A DNA stretch of 64,000 nt from Chaunax sp. Z400. Taxonomy: Eukaryota; Chordata; Actinopteri; Lophiiformes; Chaunacidae. Both the position numbers and the translations under genes were made by a program. Shown one piece after another: positions 28,580-40,121 of this stretch (its first letter is position 1; the number at the start of each line of letters is the position of its first letter). The DNA lies in contig JBAGJB010000158.1 in the NCBI GenBank assembly GCA_037577475.1, forward strand, positions 248,001 through 312,000, written 5' to 3'. The notes under the pieces were generated by a model. The model saw only the letters and a program-made list of their open reading frames with translations. It ran no database searches and had not been told where the DNA came from.

Positions 28580-30225
28580 CACAGTATATACAGTATGTAT
28601 TTATACAGTATGTACAGTATATACAGTGTATACAGTATAATACAGTATGTTCTGTATATACAGCATATATTTATACAGTATGTACAGAATATACAGCATG
28701 TATTTATAAAGTAAAGACAGTATATACAGTATGTATTCATTTGTATGTAATGTACTGTATATGCAGTACATACAGTATGCATAGTATGCATTTAAATAGT
28801 ATGTATGGTATGTATTTATACAGTATTCAAAGTATGTACAATATAAATTTATACAGTATGTAGAGTATATACAGTATGTACAGGATGTATTTATGAAGTA
28901 TTTAAAGTATATACAGTAAAACGTATATATGGTATGAATAGTATGTTTAGTATGTATAGTATGAATAGTAGGTATAATATGAATAGTATTTATGGCATGT
29001 ATAGCATGAATAGTATATATAGCGTGTATAGTATGAATAGTATGTATAGTATGAATAGTATTCATAGCCTGTATAGCATGAATAGTATGTATAGTATGAA
29101 TAGTATGTATAGCATTTTTAGCATATAAAGTATAAATAGCATGTACAGTATGTATAGTAAATATAGTATGAATAGTATGTATGTACAGTATGAATAGTAA
29201 GTATCGTAAGAATAGTATTTATAGCCTGTATAGCATGTATAGTATGAATAGTATGTATAGCATTTTTAGCAGATATAGTATGAATTTTATGTATAGCATG
29301 TATAGTATAAATAGCATGTCTAGTATGAATAGTATGTATAATATGAATAGTATGTATCGTATAATAGTATGTGTAACATTTATAGTATGAATGTATGTAT
29401 AGTATGTATGGTATGCATAGTATGTATATTATGTAAAGTATGTATAGTGTGTACAGTATGTATTACACAGCATGCATATTATGTATGGTATGTATAGTAT
29501 GTACAGGATGTATTTATGAAGTATTTAAAGTATATACAGTAAAACCTATATATGGTATGTATAGTATGTATGGTATGAATAGTATGTATAGTATGAATAG
29601 TAGGTATAATATGAATAGTATTTATGGCATGTATAGCATGAATAGTATATATAGCGTGTATAGTATGAATAGTATGTATAGTATGAATAGTATTCATAGC
29701 CTGTATAGCATGAATAGTATGTATAGTATAAATAGCATGTACAGTATGCATAGTAAATATAGTATGAATAGTATGTGTGGTATGTATAGCATGTATAGTA
29801 TGTATGGTATGATTAGCATGTATAGTATGAATAATATGTATAGTATGAATAGTATTTATGGCATGTATAGCATGAGTAGTATGTATAGCGTGTAAAGTAT
29901 GAATAGTATGTACAGTATGAATAGTAAGTATAGTATTTACAGCCTGTATAGGATGTATAGTATGAATACTATGTATAGCATGTATAGTATGAATAGTATG
30001 TATAGCATTTTTAGCAGATATAGTATGAATTTTATGTATAGCATGTATAGTATAAATAGCATGTATAGTATGAATAGTATGCATTATATGTCTAGTATGA
30101 ATAGTATGTATAGTATGTATAATATGAATAGTATGTATCGTATAATAGTATGTGTAACATTTATAGTATGAATAGTATGTATAGTATGAATATGTATAGT
30201 ATGAATCTATGTATAGTATGTAAGT
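28580..30225 (+). repeat. AGTATG-type satellite array, about 1.65 kb
   Basis: Degenerate tandem units of about 10 bp built on AGTATGNATA (TATAGTATGAATAGTATGTA recurs). The unit drifts from CAGTATATACAGTATGTATT on the left to ATAGTATGAATAGTATGTAT on the right. Higher-order copies are visible: about 28890-29060 recurs at 29510-29710, and about 29250-29380 recurs at 29990-30160. The long Met/Tyr/Ser plus-strand and Ile/His/Thr minus-strand readings are translations of this array and not proteins. Confidence 0.95.
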
Positions 30226-31930
30226 TTGTTAGTTTTTGTCAACACAGTCAGACACAGTAAAAAGCTAATTATAACAATCTATTTAGTCTTACATAAATTT
30301 AGAGCTTTTAAATCATTGTTTCTACACTATAGGTACACATATTACTGTTAAATTTAGAATTTTCACTTTTGTTAATTTTTTGTGCTATTTTATGCTTACT
30401 CTTTTAAAAACTTTGATGTCATGCAACTTTTATCATTAGCATTACATAAAAAAAAAAAAATTTTGTACACAAAAATACATTTTTGATTTTAAAGAGACAA
30501 TTACTTTAATAAATCAACTGCATTGGATGAACAATTTGTAAGCATATTAATTTAAAACAAAAAAAGTTCCATCTGACGGTGGTGACTGAGATGTGACAAC
30601 AGTTGCAACTTTTTCACAAAACAAGTTAATGCTTCCTTGCTTTACAACTTTGTTTAACAAATTTTACAACAAATAACAATTTGTCATGTACATTTTAACC
30701 TTCTTTACATATTAACAACAATGGTTAACTGTAGAAAAAAAACCTACAATATAACTGCAATGTTTAAGCAAACACATCAGAAAAAACAACAAGAACAAAA
30801 AAAAACGGAAATGCCAGAATTTAATGGATTTCCTATGAAATTGTGCCAATTTATCATGAAATGGTGCGTCTAAATGAATTGGTTTTTAATGGTTTTAGTC
30901 ATATACATATGCTTAAGTGGAAGAAAACAAGGGGAAATTATGTCGATCATAAATAAAAGAGGTTAATGAAACATTAGTAGCCATACTACTATTTATTGTG
31001 ATCATAAATCATATTTAAACCTCTGTTGAGGATGATTTGGATGATTTTTTCAACACCGTCAAGCTATGTGTCACCACCGTCAAACAGAAAATTTGACGGT
31101 GTTGATGTCTGACGGTGTGACGAAAACACACTTTTTTACATGACATTCAAGAGTTGTATACAGGAGCCATCTTTTTTCCCCTCTGTTACTAGCTACCTCT
31201 GGACTCTACCTAAAATGAATTCATTTATGTCATAATTTAAATTAACAATTGCTATAAAAAAGAGACGGTGTTGACACGTCATGGTTGTGACAGTAGCAAC
31301 AATGATAAATTGTCCAAAAATGATTGAAAAACTTACAGAGGCTTCTTTGACCTTGTTGCATTTAGCAAATGTAGAAGGTGGAAAGGGGGTCCTCAGGAAC
31401 ATAGTTGACTATGCGATTGCCTGATTTTATTGCTTTTTATAAATAACTGACGGTGTTGACAAAAACGTGGGACAGATTTTGAGAAAACACAAATCAAGAA
31501 TAAATATTTAGGAAAATTCAGTGCTTTTAGTTTTAAGGAGGTTTTTCTTTACTCTTTCATTTTGCATATATATTATACACTTTAAATAATTTTTTCACAG
31601 TTTTTTTATCAAATTGAATTGATAACCTCTTGTTTTAGGACAACTGATTTTTTGGGTGCTGGGCTATCATATATTCATATAATTCATTTAAAAAAACAAA
31701 ATGTGAAAGAACTGTTACATTTATGCAAAAACCCCTCAGATGATCAAATTTTTATTATTTTAAATAAGAAAATGTTATCCATTTTCAACAGAATTAGCAC
31801 TTTCCTTAGTGGGACATGTTTTATCCAAATTCTCAAGAATCAGTGAGCTGCTAAAATAATAAAAAAATGACTAAATTAGAATGTAACAACATGATTCCGT
31901 TTGAGCAGGTGAATAAAGTTGTGTCTCCTC
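30226..31930. other. Repeat-derived stretch with dispersed GACGGTG motifs
   Basis: No coding exon. The word GACGGTGNTGA or its reverse complement occurs at 30574, 31051, 31072, 31095, 31110 (shortened), 31264 and 31449 in otherwise AT-rich DNA. Recurrent short motifs of this kind are typical of subterminal regions of some DNA transposons. No terminal inverted repeat was identified. Confidence 0.45.
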
Positions 31931-31932
31931 AC

Positions 31933-33422
31933 CTGTAGAGAGTAAGTTCTGTCTGAATCGAAGGCACTGAGATCACCACACGCCAGGAAGGGAACAATGA
32001 CACGGTTCGGACCCTCCAACTGGTTAAAGTCCACATCTATGGGACAGAGACCAGAACCCAGACTGAGAACAGACTGAGAACAGACAGGGGAGAACAAAAA
32101 CAAGGAGAAGCAGGGAAACTACAGACTGATTCTTCAAAATAAACAAACACAAGATTATGATTGGATCCCAATGTTCAAATAACTTCACAACAAACAAGGC
32201 AAATCTGAAGTAGATGAGAGCTGCTCCTATCTTTCATGACCTCCAGATGAGGACTGGATGATCCCACGGTAGCATGGTTATAATATTTTCTGAGTGCATT
32301 TACTCCTGCATTAACACAACATGTCTGCATACAGCCTCAAATGGAGAAGTGATTCTAGTTAGTTAGGAATGATCCAAAAGAGGGTTGGACATGTTGGGGA
32401 TGTAACCTTCAGGAGCAGAGTAATTCTGACACATCACAAAGGCCTCTGCACACAGACACACAAAGAGATTCTGAATGTACTTTGTCAACAGAATTCATGC
32501 AAACACCACATGTGAATTAATGAGGAAAAATCAAGTCACAATTTCATCAGCTTTTAGTTGGGATACATTATGTACGTCTCAGATTTAGCTCCTTTTAGAT
32601 TTCGACTAAAACAGTGTCTCATTTCTGTCACTGGACTGTAGCCCATAGTACATAAGTCTAACATATATCGGTCCATGAGCTGGGGATCGTGTCTTGTGTT
32701 CGTGCCATGTGATTGGTCAGTAGGGACGGTAACTCACCAATGCTGGAGTTCCTGGTGCTAGGAGGCTTGGCGCAGGTCACAACACTGAAGAAAATCTTCA
32801 GCTGAGAGTAGAGCAGAGACACATCTTTACCTCTGAAGATCTAAGACACACAAAATGGGACAGAGTCAATACAGTCTGATCTGACAGTGAGCACGGAAAC
32901 ATACATAATGCAAATGCTTTCACACGTGCACTACATGGTAGAGCTACAGAGCACTCATACCTCCACCAACGCCATAGAGAATAGGTCTCTCACCTAAGAA
33001 CCATTTGAGCAGTTTTTGTCAGCATTCTGGCCTCAGAAAGAAGCACTAGGAAACATGTTTTTCATCAGTTTCTGAATTACCTGACAGGCTCCGAGCGGCT
33101 CACATGCCACGCATTGCATCGCGCATTGCATCGCGCATTGCATCGCGCATTGCATCGCGCATTGCATCGCGCATTGCATCACGCATTGCATCACGCATTG
33201 CATCACGCATTGCATCACGCATTGCATCAAGACTTAACAAGCAGACATTTTGGACCAACCATCATCAAAACTCTAAATGAGGGAATAACATTTGAAAGAA
33301 CAGTATTCCAATCCTCCAGTCGAATTCCAGACTCTTAGAATCAAAGTCACGGTGCAGGTCGAACTCACCTTAGCCGCAAATGTTCCTCCAGGTTTCAGGA
33401 CGTGAGTTGTGATGTTCAGAGC
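31933..33422 (-). pseudogene. ftsj1: Isolated internal exons of an FTSJ1-like tRNA 2'-O-methyltransferase gene
   Basis: Four minus-strand exons: 33422-33369 (ALNITTHVLKPGGTFAAK), 32840-32738 (IFRGKDVSLLYSQL to STRNSSI), 32445-32366 (EAFVMCQNYSAPEGYIPNMS, then NPLLDHS) and 32036-31933 (VDFNQLEGPNRVIVPFLACG, DLSAFDSDRTYSLQ). They match the C-terminal half of the FTSJ1 methyltransferase domain and its tail. FTSJ1 methylates the ribose at positions 32 and 34 in the anticodon loop of tRNAs such as tRNA-Phe. The Lys of FAAK corresponds to the catalytic-motif lysine. Introns are kept, so this is no retrocopy. The third exon runs into TAA at 32363 with no GT donor where one is expected; the only GT is inside the exon (GAAG|GTTACA), which would delete 16 conserved residues. 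No exon for the N-terminal SAM-binding half (MGRTSKDKRD) or for the C-terminal tail was found. A partial duplicate or dead gene is likeliest; a scattered real gene with exons I missed is possible. Confidence 0.65.
33111..33229. repeat. 12-bp minisatellite, ten copies of GCATTGCATC plus AC or GC
   Basis: Ten exact GCATTGCATC cores at 12-bp spacing. Copies 1-5 are followed by GC and copies 6-9 by AC; copy 10 is followed by AA. The array lies in an intron of the ftsj1-like block. ATTGCATCA (5 copies) is the reverse complement of TGATGCAAT, a known C/EBP-ATF composite site. Confidence 0.95.
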
Positions 33423-33961
33423 CTGAGAGACAAACAGTCGTTAGCAGGACACAATAGACCGACAGGCCGATAAAACACCCACATCTGTACTTACAGCCAA
33501 TAGGAGCTGAGCCCAGATTTTATCAATGTATCTATATATTTATTTCAAATTTGTATTTTCTTCCCCTGCAAGGAATGTTTGTTGATCTTACTTTGATGAA
33601 ATTGCACACTTTATAAACATTATAGGCAATACGATAATCCAAAAGAAAGACACGGAGAGAATTTTATTATTATTATTAAAATTATTTGTTGTTATTTATC
33701 ATTTATCATTATTTAGATGTATATTATCCAGTTTTTCCAGGTTTCTGTTTTTAGCGGCCAGATGGTGTCACTGCAGACATGAAACTTTCCCCCGATGTCT
33801 ATTGTGGGGCTAATAAAAGTGTGGAAATTGTAGGTCCTGTGTACCTTCACTCTGTCCTCCTCCTGTCTGGGCCTGCTGTTAGTGTGTGTGTCTGTGTGTG
33901 TGTGTGAGAGTGTGAGTTTTGTGTTTCTGCCACTTCCAAGCATCAAAAACCAGACATCATC

Positions 33962-34558
33962 ATGGATTATAATGCCACAAAAGGAGGGGTGGACAACATG
34001 GACAAGCTGGTGACTGCCTACAGCTGCAAAAGGAGGACCCTTTGGCCACTGGTGATATTCTTTGACATATTGGACACCTCAGCATACAACGCCTTTGTCA
34101 TCTGGATGGCACTGAACCCAGAGTGGAACAGAGGGAAGCTCCAGAGGAGACGCCTCTTTCTCGAGGAACTGGGAAAGGCACTGGTGAGACCTCAAATCCA
34201 GAGAAGACAACATGTTCCAAGAACCCCAGCCTCTGCAGCCATCATGAGGAGGATTCAGGAGGAGAATGCTGGTGCCCCATCCACCCGACCTACAGAACCA
34301 CCATCTGCAGAGCCTGAAGTAAGTGTGTGATGCTGTTGCAGTATATGTCTGACACTAATGCCTTGCAAGAGAGAGAGGTGTTAATAAAATTCCTAATCTT
34401 TTCATTATTCTAGGTTGCAGCCAGCAGCCAAAAAAAAGAAGCGCTGTGAAGTGTGTGGACCCAAGATGGACAGAAAAACACAATATACATGCATCAAGTG
34501 CAAGAAGTACATATGCAACACACACACAGTAAAACTCTGCCTCTCATGTGTTGTATAG
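33962..34558 (+). CDS. piggyBac transposase-derived gene fragment, C-terminal part with cysteine-rich domain
   Basis: Exon 33962-34318 encodes MDYNATKGGVDNMDKLVTAY, then RRTLWPLVIFFDILDTSAYN and AFVIWMALNPEW. This is the hallmark C-terminal block of the piggyBac DDD transposase core (xYNxTKGGVDxxDxM, followed by W-P...NAFVI). A donor GTAAGT at 34319 and an acceptor TTGCAG before 34421 allow an in-phase join to a second exon, 34421-34558 (PAAKKKKRCEVCGPKM, YTCIKCKKYICN, HTVKLCLSC, stop TAG 34556-34558). That exon is the C-terminal CxxC cysteine-rich domain used by piggyBac proteins to bind element ends. The N-terminal part with the first catalytic Asp residues is missing upstream (33430-33960 holds no matching frame), so the copy is 5'-truncated. 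It lies in what would be the upstream part of the ftsj1-like locus. It could be a domesticated PGBD-like gene or, more likely, a dead element. Confidence 0.75.
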
Positions 34559-35999
34559 ACTGGTATGAAAAGGCAATGTGTTCAATGGGGCTGATCTGTT
34601 GTCTAGACTGACATGGTTACTGTATGTGTCAGCTTGTGTTGTGCAAACTGACCTGAATGGGTTAAATTTCTAATGAAGTTCAAATAAATAAAAATCAATA
34701 GTTATGAAAAACCTTGCTTCATTTGTATATTTGTTGAATTTTTTCCACTCATATCTTGATTATAATTGATTTTCTTTTTTTGTTACATTTTATTAAAAAA
34801 CAAATAAAAAACGAGTAGCACTTTAATTCATAAATGTGATCTAACGAAGGTAAAGGGCAAACATTAACCATATATGCTGTTTAAATTGCTTGTAATTGGG
34901 ATGAAGTAAACATCTGTTGAGTATTTTAACATAAAATTCTTTGATTGTGTTGAATTAAAAACCCCTGCCTTAAATTGATCATTTCCTCATTGACATCAAA
35001 ATCTTGTTCATTTCAGCTTCTATTCTAGCCTGGAAAAATCCTCATCTGCTTCTGCTCAGACAAAAGTAAACAATGAAGGACGTCTGCTACTTGAAGAAAA
35101 CGTTTATACTCAGCAGAGTTAAGTATCAAAAAGTCAGGTTTGGTATAAGAGACTGAAGTTTGGTGTCCTGAACCAGTTTCAGCTCTACAGAGGTGTTTTC
35201 AAGTTTTCCACCGTGTGAGCAGGCAAGGAACCTTCACTGACAATCACAGGGTGGCTGGGGTGTGGAGTTTGGCTCCTCAAGACAAAAATAAAAGTTCTTT
35301 AGCAGGTTGATTGTTTCAAGCCATTTTTCAGAAAACTGTTTCTGTGTATTGCCACCTTGTAAAGTGAATATTTCTGGGTTTTGGGCTGTAGGTTGAACAA
35401 AACCAGACGTGTGTCAGGGAAAATAAACTGACATTCACCATTTCCTGAGGTATTACAGTAAAGATTGCATTCACTGAGAAAAAAATGAAGGCCTTGTATC
35501 ATTATCATGACCTCCATGCCATGTAATTATGACTTAACCTCCTGACCAAGAATATTAACAGGTGTTAAACCATACTCTGGGACTTGAAGAGGAATTTCAG
35601 CTATACTGCAGACATGCTAATGATCTAAAATATATGAATGTCCTACTTTGACAGCTGTTACTAAACAAACATGGAAGGGCAGGGCCTTATTCAGATTGAC
35701 TTTGCATCTGTGAAAAGTCCCAGGGCCAGAATCCCAAGGACTTCTGCTGCCTCTTCAATTGATGACATACTGGTAGGAATAATACCATCTAATTTACTCA
35801 GTGATACCATCTACCAGGGTCTCACATCGGGCAGAAGTAAAAGCAAATTAAATCAGGAAGCACCATCATGCCCGTCTTCTCAAATAGCGATCACTGAATA
35901 TCAACTTACCCTCTTTTCATAATAGCAAGGCAGCTTCCTTGTAATTAGATCTTCCCTCATGATTATGAGATATGGAAGCCATTATTAGACCCCACTAGG
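34559..35999. other. Gene-free stretch between piggyBac fragment and LINE
   Basis: The likely 3' end of the piggyBac transcript unit (AATAAA at about 34684-34695) is followed by AT-rich DNA without recognisable exons. I looked here for the missing 5' ftsj1 exons and found none. The plus-strand reading 35671-35922 has no motif I recognise. Confidence 0.5.
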
Positions 36000-38900
36000 A
36001 GAGAGGAGAGAGGACGCTGGCACTGTCTGTTGCCGCTTCTCCCAGTGATCCAACTTGTGCTTTTTGTGTTTCTTTCTGCACAAAAGCAACCTACTTTGCT
36101 ACATAGTTACTTTGTTCGACATCTACTTTGTAGCCTTCTGTTCGCCTTTTGCCAGGATTCTACGGTGTCTTTTTCCTACCTGTTTTTTGTTGGCACCTTC
36201 CTTCGGCCGGTACTCTGGACACCCATCAGCCGGCAAGTAGCTTCGCTAGCAGCCACTCCTAGCCGGCCGGACAACATCCTCCCTGCTGATAGCGAGCCAC
36301 CATCGGTTACCCCTGGCACCCTGCCACTGTGAGGCTGATATCCCTGGACATCCCTCGTTGCGGCCGGGGTTGCTGCCTTGGAGCCATAGCCAGCCACCCT
36401 CCAGTCAGCGAGTGAGGGGCAGCTAACATTAGCTACTAGGCTAGCAGCGACACTTCCCGCAAAAGTCAGCGCAACTTCTCATCAGCTAGGATCACCTGTC
36501 ATGCTGTGGATCATCCTGTTGTGTCTGACTCAAACAAACAAGTCAGTTGCAAACAAGTCCGTGGCAAACACAAACGGCTATCAACTTCGCACCCGTCCTG
36601 ACCGGCATGACGTTGAAGTACTCCATCTCGCAACTGCTCCAGTTAAGGCATCACAGCCCTCCAACATGTATCTCAGTCATTTAACAGCTTGGACTTCTAC
36701 GCCGACCCTGCTACATCCACAGAAGTTCCCGAAGAAAATTTGTTTATTCGCAGTCTGGTGACTCCATCCCGTCTCTCTGGTCAGCTGAGCGCCCTGTCGC
36801 ACTACTACCGCGTCATCAGAGCGCCGCTGCTCCTGGAACTTGTAGTCACACTGGTCGCTACACACAAGGCGGGACAGAAAACGTGGAGTGGATTTCAACC
36901 TGCTTCGGTCTCTACAGCCTACGGCTCCATCAAACCTCAAAATTGAACTATTTAACACACAATCGCTCACAAATAAATCCTGTCTGATACATAATCACAT
37001 CCTAGAGAAGGGGATTGACTTCATGTGTTTTACTGAGACCTGGCATCAGCCAGAGGCCTATCTTGTCCTCAATGAAGCCTGTCCTCCCAGCTATAACTAC
37101 CTGGAGAAAGCCCGGCGCACTGGTCGCGGTGGCGGCTTAGCTGTAATACACCGCAGTGACCTGAAGTTGTCCCCCGTCTCTGCCTGAGCTGTCCTCATTC
37201 AAATGCAAACCGCCCTTCCCCATGACTATTCTTCTCATCTACCGACCACCCAAAGCAAACCCAGCCTTCATCTCTGAGATAAATGAACTTCTCACTTCCC
37301 TTTGTACCACATCTGCAAATATTGTCATTCTTGGAGATTTGAACATTCATGTTGACAGATTCATGTTGCAATGTTGACAGAAACCTGAAACGCATAAACA
37401 CTGACAACATGACTTTGGACCTCCAGCAAATCCCCTCTGAAACTTTCTCATCAGCCAGTGAATCAGTGGATTTCTATAATAAAACCCTGAGCAGTGTCCT
37501 GGATCTCCACGCCCCTGTGAAAACCAGAACAGTCACCTTCTCACACTCAGCCCCCTGGTTCACTCCAGAGCTACGGAGGATGAAAACAGCTGGGCGTGTA
37601 CTCGAGCGGCGTCTCGCACAATCTGGACTCACTGTTCACAGACTAGCCTATCAAGATCACCAAAAGGCCCACTCAAAGTCACTCAAAACATCACGGTCAC
37701 AGTTCTACTCCAACATCATTAATAAAAGTCCGGGAAACTCCAAACAGCTTTTCTCCACCATAAACCATCTCCTCATGCCAAAAACTCTCTCACATACCAA
37801 TACCACAGAAGAGCAGTGCAATAACTTCATTACTTTCTTCAGGACAAAAGTCAACACCATCCGCTCTCTTCTCTCCAGCTCCATCACTGTGTCTGTCCCT
37901 ACTGTCTGCCCACAGTCTGGGATCTTCTAGCCTCTCTGCTGCTTCGCAGACATCTCTCAGCAAGAGTGTGAGGACATCATCTACAGGATGAAACCTTCCA
38001 TCTGTACCCTGGATCCTTTTCCCACAGCCCTGGTGAAGTCCAACATCCGTACACTAAGTCCCCTGATCACCCAAGTCATCAACCTCTCATTCAAGGCTGG
38101 TCATGTCCCATCTGTTCTCAAAACCGCTGTCATCAGACCCCTCCTCAAAAAACCCACCTTAGACCCAGACATCCTTGTCAACTACAGGCCCATTTCTAAC
38201 CTCCCGTTCTTATCCAAGGTGCTGGAAAAAGTGGCTGCTGCCCAGTTCCAGGACCATCTTAAGTCAAACGGCATCTTTGAGAAATTCCAGTCTGGTTTCC
38301 GTTCCGCCCACAGCACTGAAACCGCTCTGGTCAGGGTCACAAACGATCTGCTGATGGAGGCTGACGCTGGCTCCTCATCTCTCCTCATCCTCCTGGATCT
38401 GACTGCAGCTTTCGACACGGTTGATCATGACATCCTCCTTCAGCGCCTCCTCCACACCATCGGACTCTCTGACTCCGCCTTGAGCTGGTTCCAGTCCTAC
38501 CTGTCTGGAAGAACGGAATACGTCTCCTTGGGAGGTGCAAAGTCCAAGGAACATCCTGTCACCTGTGGTGTCCCTCAAGGGTCTGCTCTCGGCCCCACTC
38601 TGTTCACCCTCTACACCCTGCCCCTTGGCAGTGTCATCAGCCAGCATGGAATATCATTCCATTGCTACGCTGATGACACACAGCTATATATAAAAAAAAC
38701 AACCCCATATCATCATCACCATCACCATCACCTTCACCACTAAACACCTGCCTTGAGGAGATAAAGGTCTGGATGAAGCAAAACTTCCTGCAGCTAAATA
38801 GCTCAAAAACAGAGGCTATATTAGTCAGCACACCCCACCAGGTCCAGTTGTCCCCCATAACCCACATCACCTTCTCTGAACAAAACATACCCCTGTCATC

Positions 38901-39612
38901 CTCAGTTACCAACCTTGGTGTAAGATTCGACCCTCACCTGATATTCGACACTCACATCAAACAACTATGCAAAACCTCCTTCTTTCACCTCAAAAATATT
39001 TCACAACTCCGTCCCACACTCTCCCTGTCAGATGCAGAGAAGCTCGTCCATGCCTTTGTCTCCTCAAGGTTGGACTACTGCAACGCTCTCCTCATCGGGA
39101 CTCCTAGCGGGAGCCTTCAGAAGCTCCAATACATTCAAAACAGTGCCGCTAGGATCCTGATGAGGGTGCGTAAATACAATCACATTACACCCATACTCTG
39201 GCTTCCCGTTCCTTTCAGGATCCAATACAAAATTCTGCTGCTCACTCATCAGAGCATTCATGGACTTGCACCTCCCTACCTTAAGGAACTACTTACACTA
39301 CAAACCTCCACACACAACCTCTGGTCCAGTGACAGGTACCTCCTCCACCCCCCCAGGACCAAGCTCCGCACCATGGGGGATCGGGCATTCTGCTTAGCCG
39401 CTCCTCGCCTGTGGAACTCCCTCCCAGACCACCTGAGGGATCCACAGGCCACTGACTGCTTCAAGAAAGGCCTAAAAACCTTTCTTTTTAACAAAGCCTT
39501 TAAATCTTTTAATCTTGTTTTTGCTTACATTTCTTAAACATTTTTATGTATAAGCACTCTGAAATGAAAAGCGCTTCTTTGTGCAAATCAAATTTATAAT
39601 CATTATTATTAT
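36000..39612 (+). mobile_element. L2/CR1-like non-LTR retrotransposon, near full length but broken
   Basis: 5' UTR-like GC-rich DNA (about 36000-36880) is followed by an endonuclease start (36888-37187: FNTQSLTNKSCLIHNHILEK, then MCFTETWHQPEA). The rest of the endonuclease domain is deleted at a junction with a short duplication near 37345-37380 (TTCATGTTGACAGATTCATG), right after ILGDLNIHVD. Then come the linker and reverse transcriptase: FQSGFRSAHSTETALV, LLILLDLTAAFDTVDHDI, CGVPQGSALGPTLFTL and the catalytic FHCYADDTQLYI. A CATCAC microsatellite at 38709-38735 throws the frame. The C-terminal part 38773-39537 contains VSSRLDYCNALLIG and LPVPFRIQYKILLL. Further breaks: a frameshift near 37190-37340 and a stop at 37928. 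The 3' end carries (ATT)n at 39599-39611. Without the endonuclease core and with three breaks it cannot be active. Confidence 0.88.
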
Positions 39613-40121
39613 GAAACAGGGCTGAATATGGTCACATTTTTCCTCTGGGAAATTCAACGTACGCCGTTATTAACAAGTAAACAACTAACGGTCAGAATAC
39701 TAACAAATGGATCAACATTGAAAATAACAGTTGCAGCCCTACAGATGATTATAACCAGTCGTACTGCGTACAACATGTATCTGACAGTAAATCAGACAGA
39801 AAAAAACCTGGGTGGGTTTGACCACAGGGATTCTTTGGGTTACAACCTGAACTGTCCACATCTCCAGCCCAACACCTCATCTGCAGCTGGTAGCCGTGGC
39901 AATGCGCCAACCATAGCAACTTTAAATCTTAAGGCACTCTGAAACGAACACTAGACAGGGAAGAACACTGATCTATAATAGCAGCTTGGCCTTCCGTGAA
40001 CAGGAAGGCCAAGCTGCCGCTCACTCCTGAGCGACAACGCCACAAATACAGCAAAACGTCACTATAGGACAGCTGTCAATCAAGTCCATGCCACACCCTG
40101 TGGTAGCTTCTCTTTGACCAA
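39613..40121. other. Spacer and 3' flank of the Pim-like kinase gene
   Basis: No exon recognised. The stretch holds the presumed 3' UTR of the minus-strand kinase. A perfect inverted pair (CTTGGCCTTCC at about 39987-39998 and GGAAGGCCAAG at about 40003-40013) could form a short hairpin in transcripts of either strand. Confidence 0.45.

Noticed and set aside
28601..30171. Long Met/Tyr/Ser and Ile/His/Thr open readings up to 201 codons
   Set aside because: They are six-frame translations of the AGTATG satellite and have no composition or splice context of a gene.
33111..33229. CRISPR-like regular array
   Set aside because: Units are contiguous 12-mers without spacers in a vertebrate intron; this is a minisatellite.
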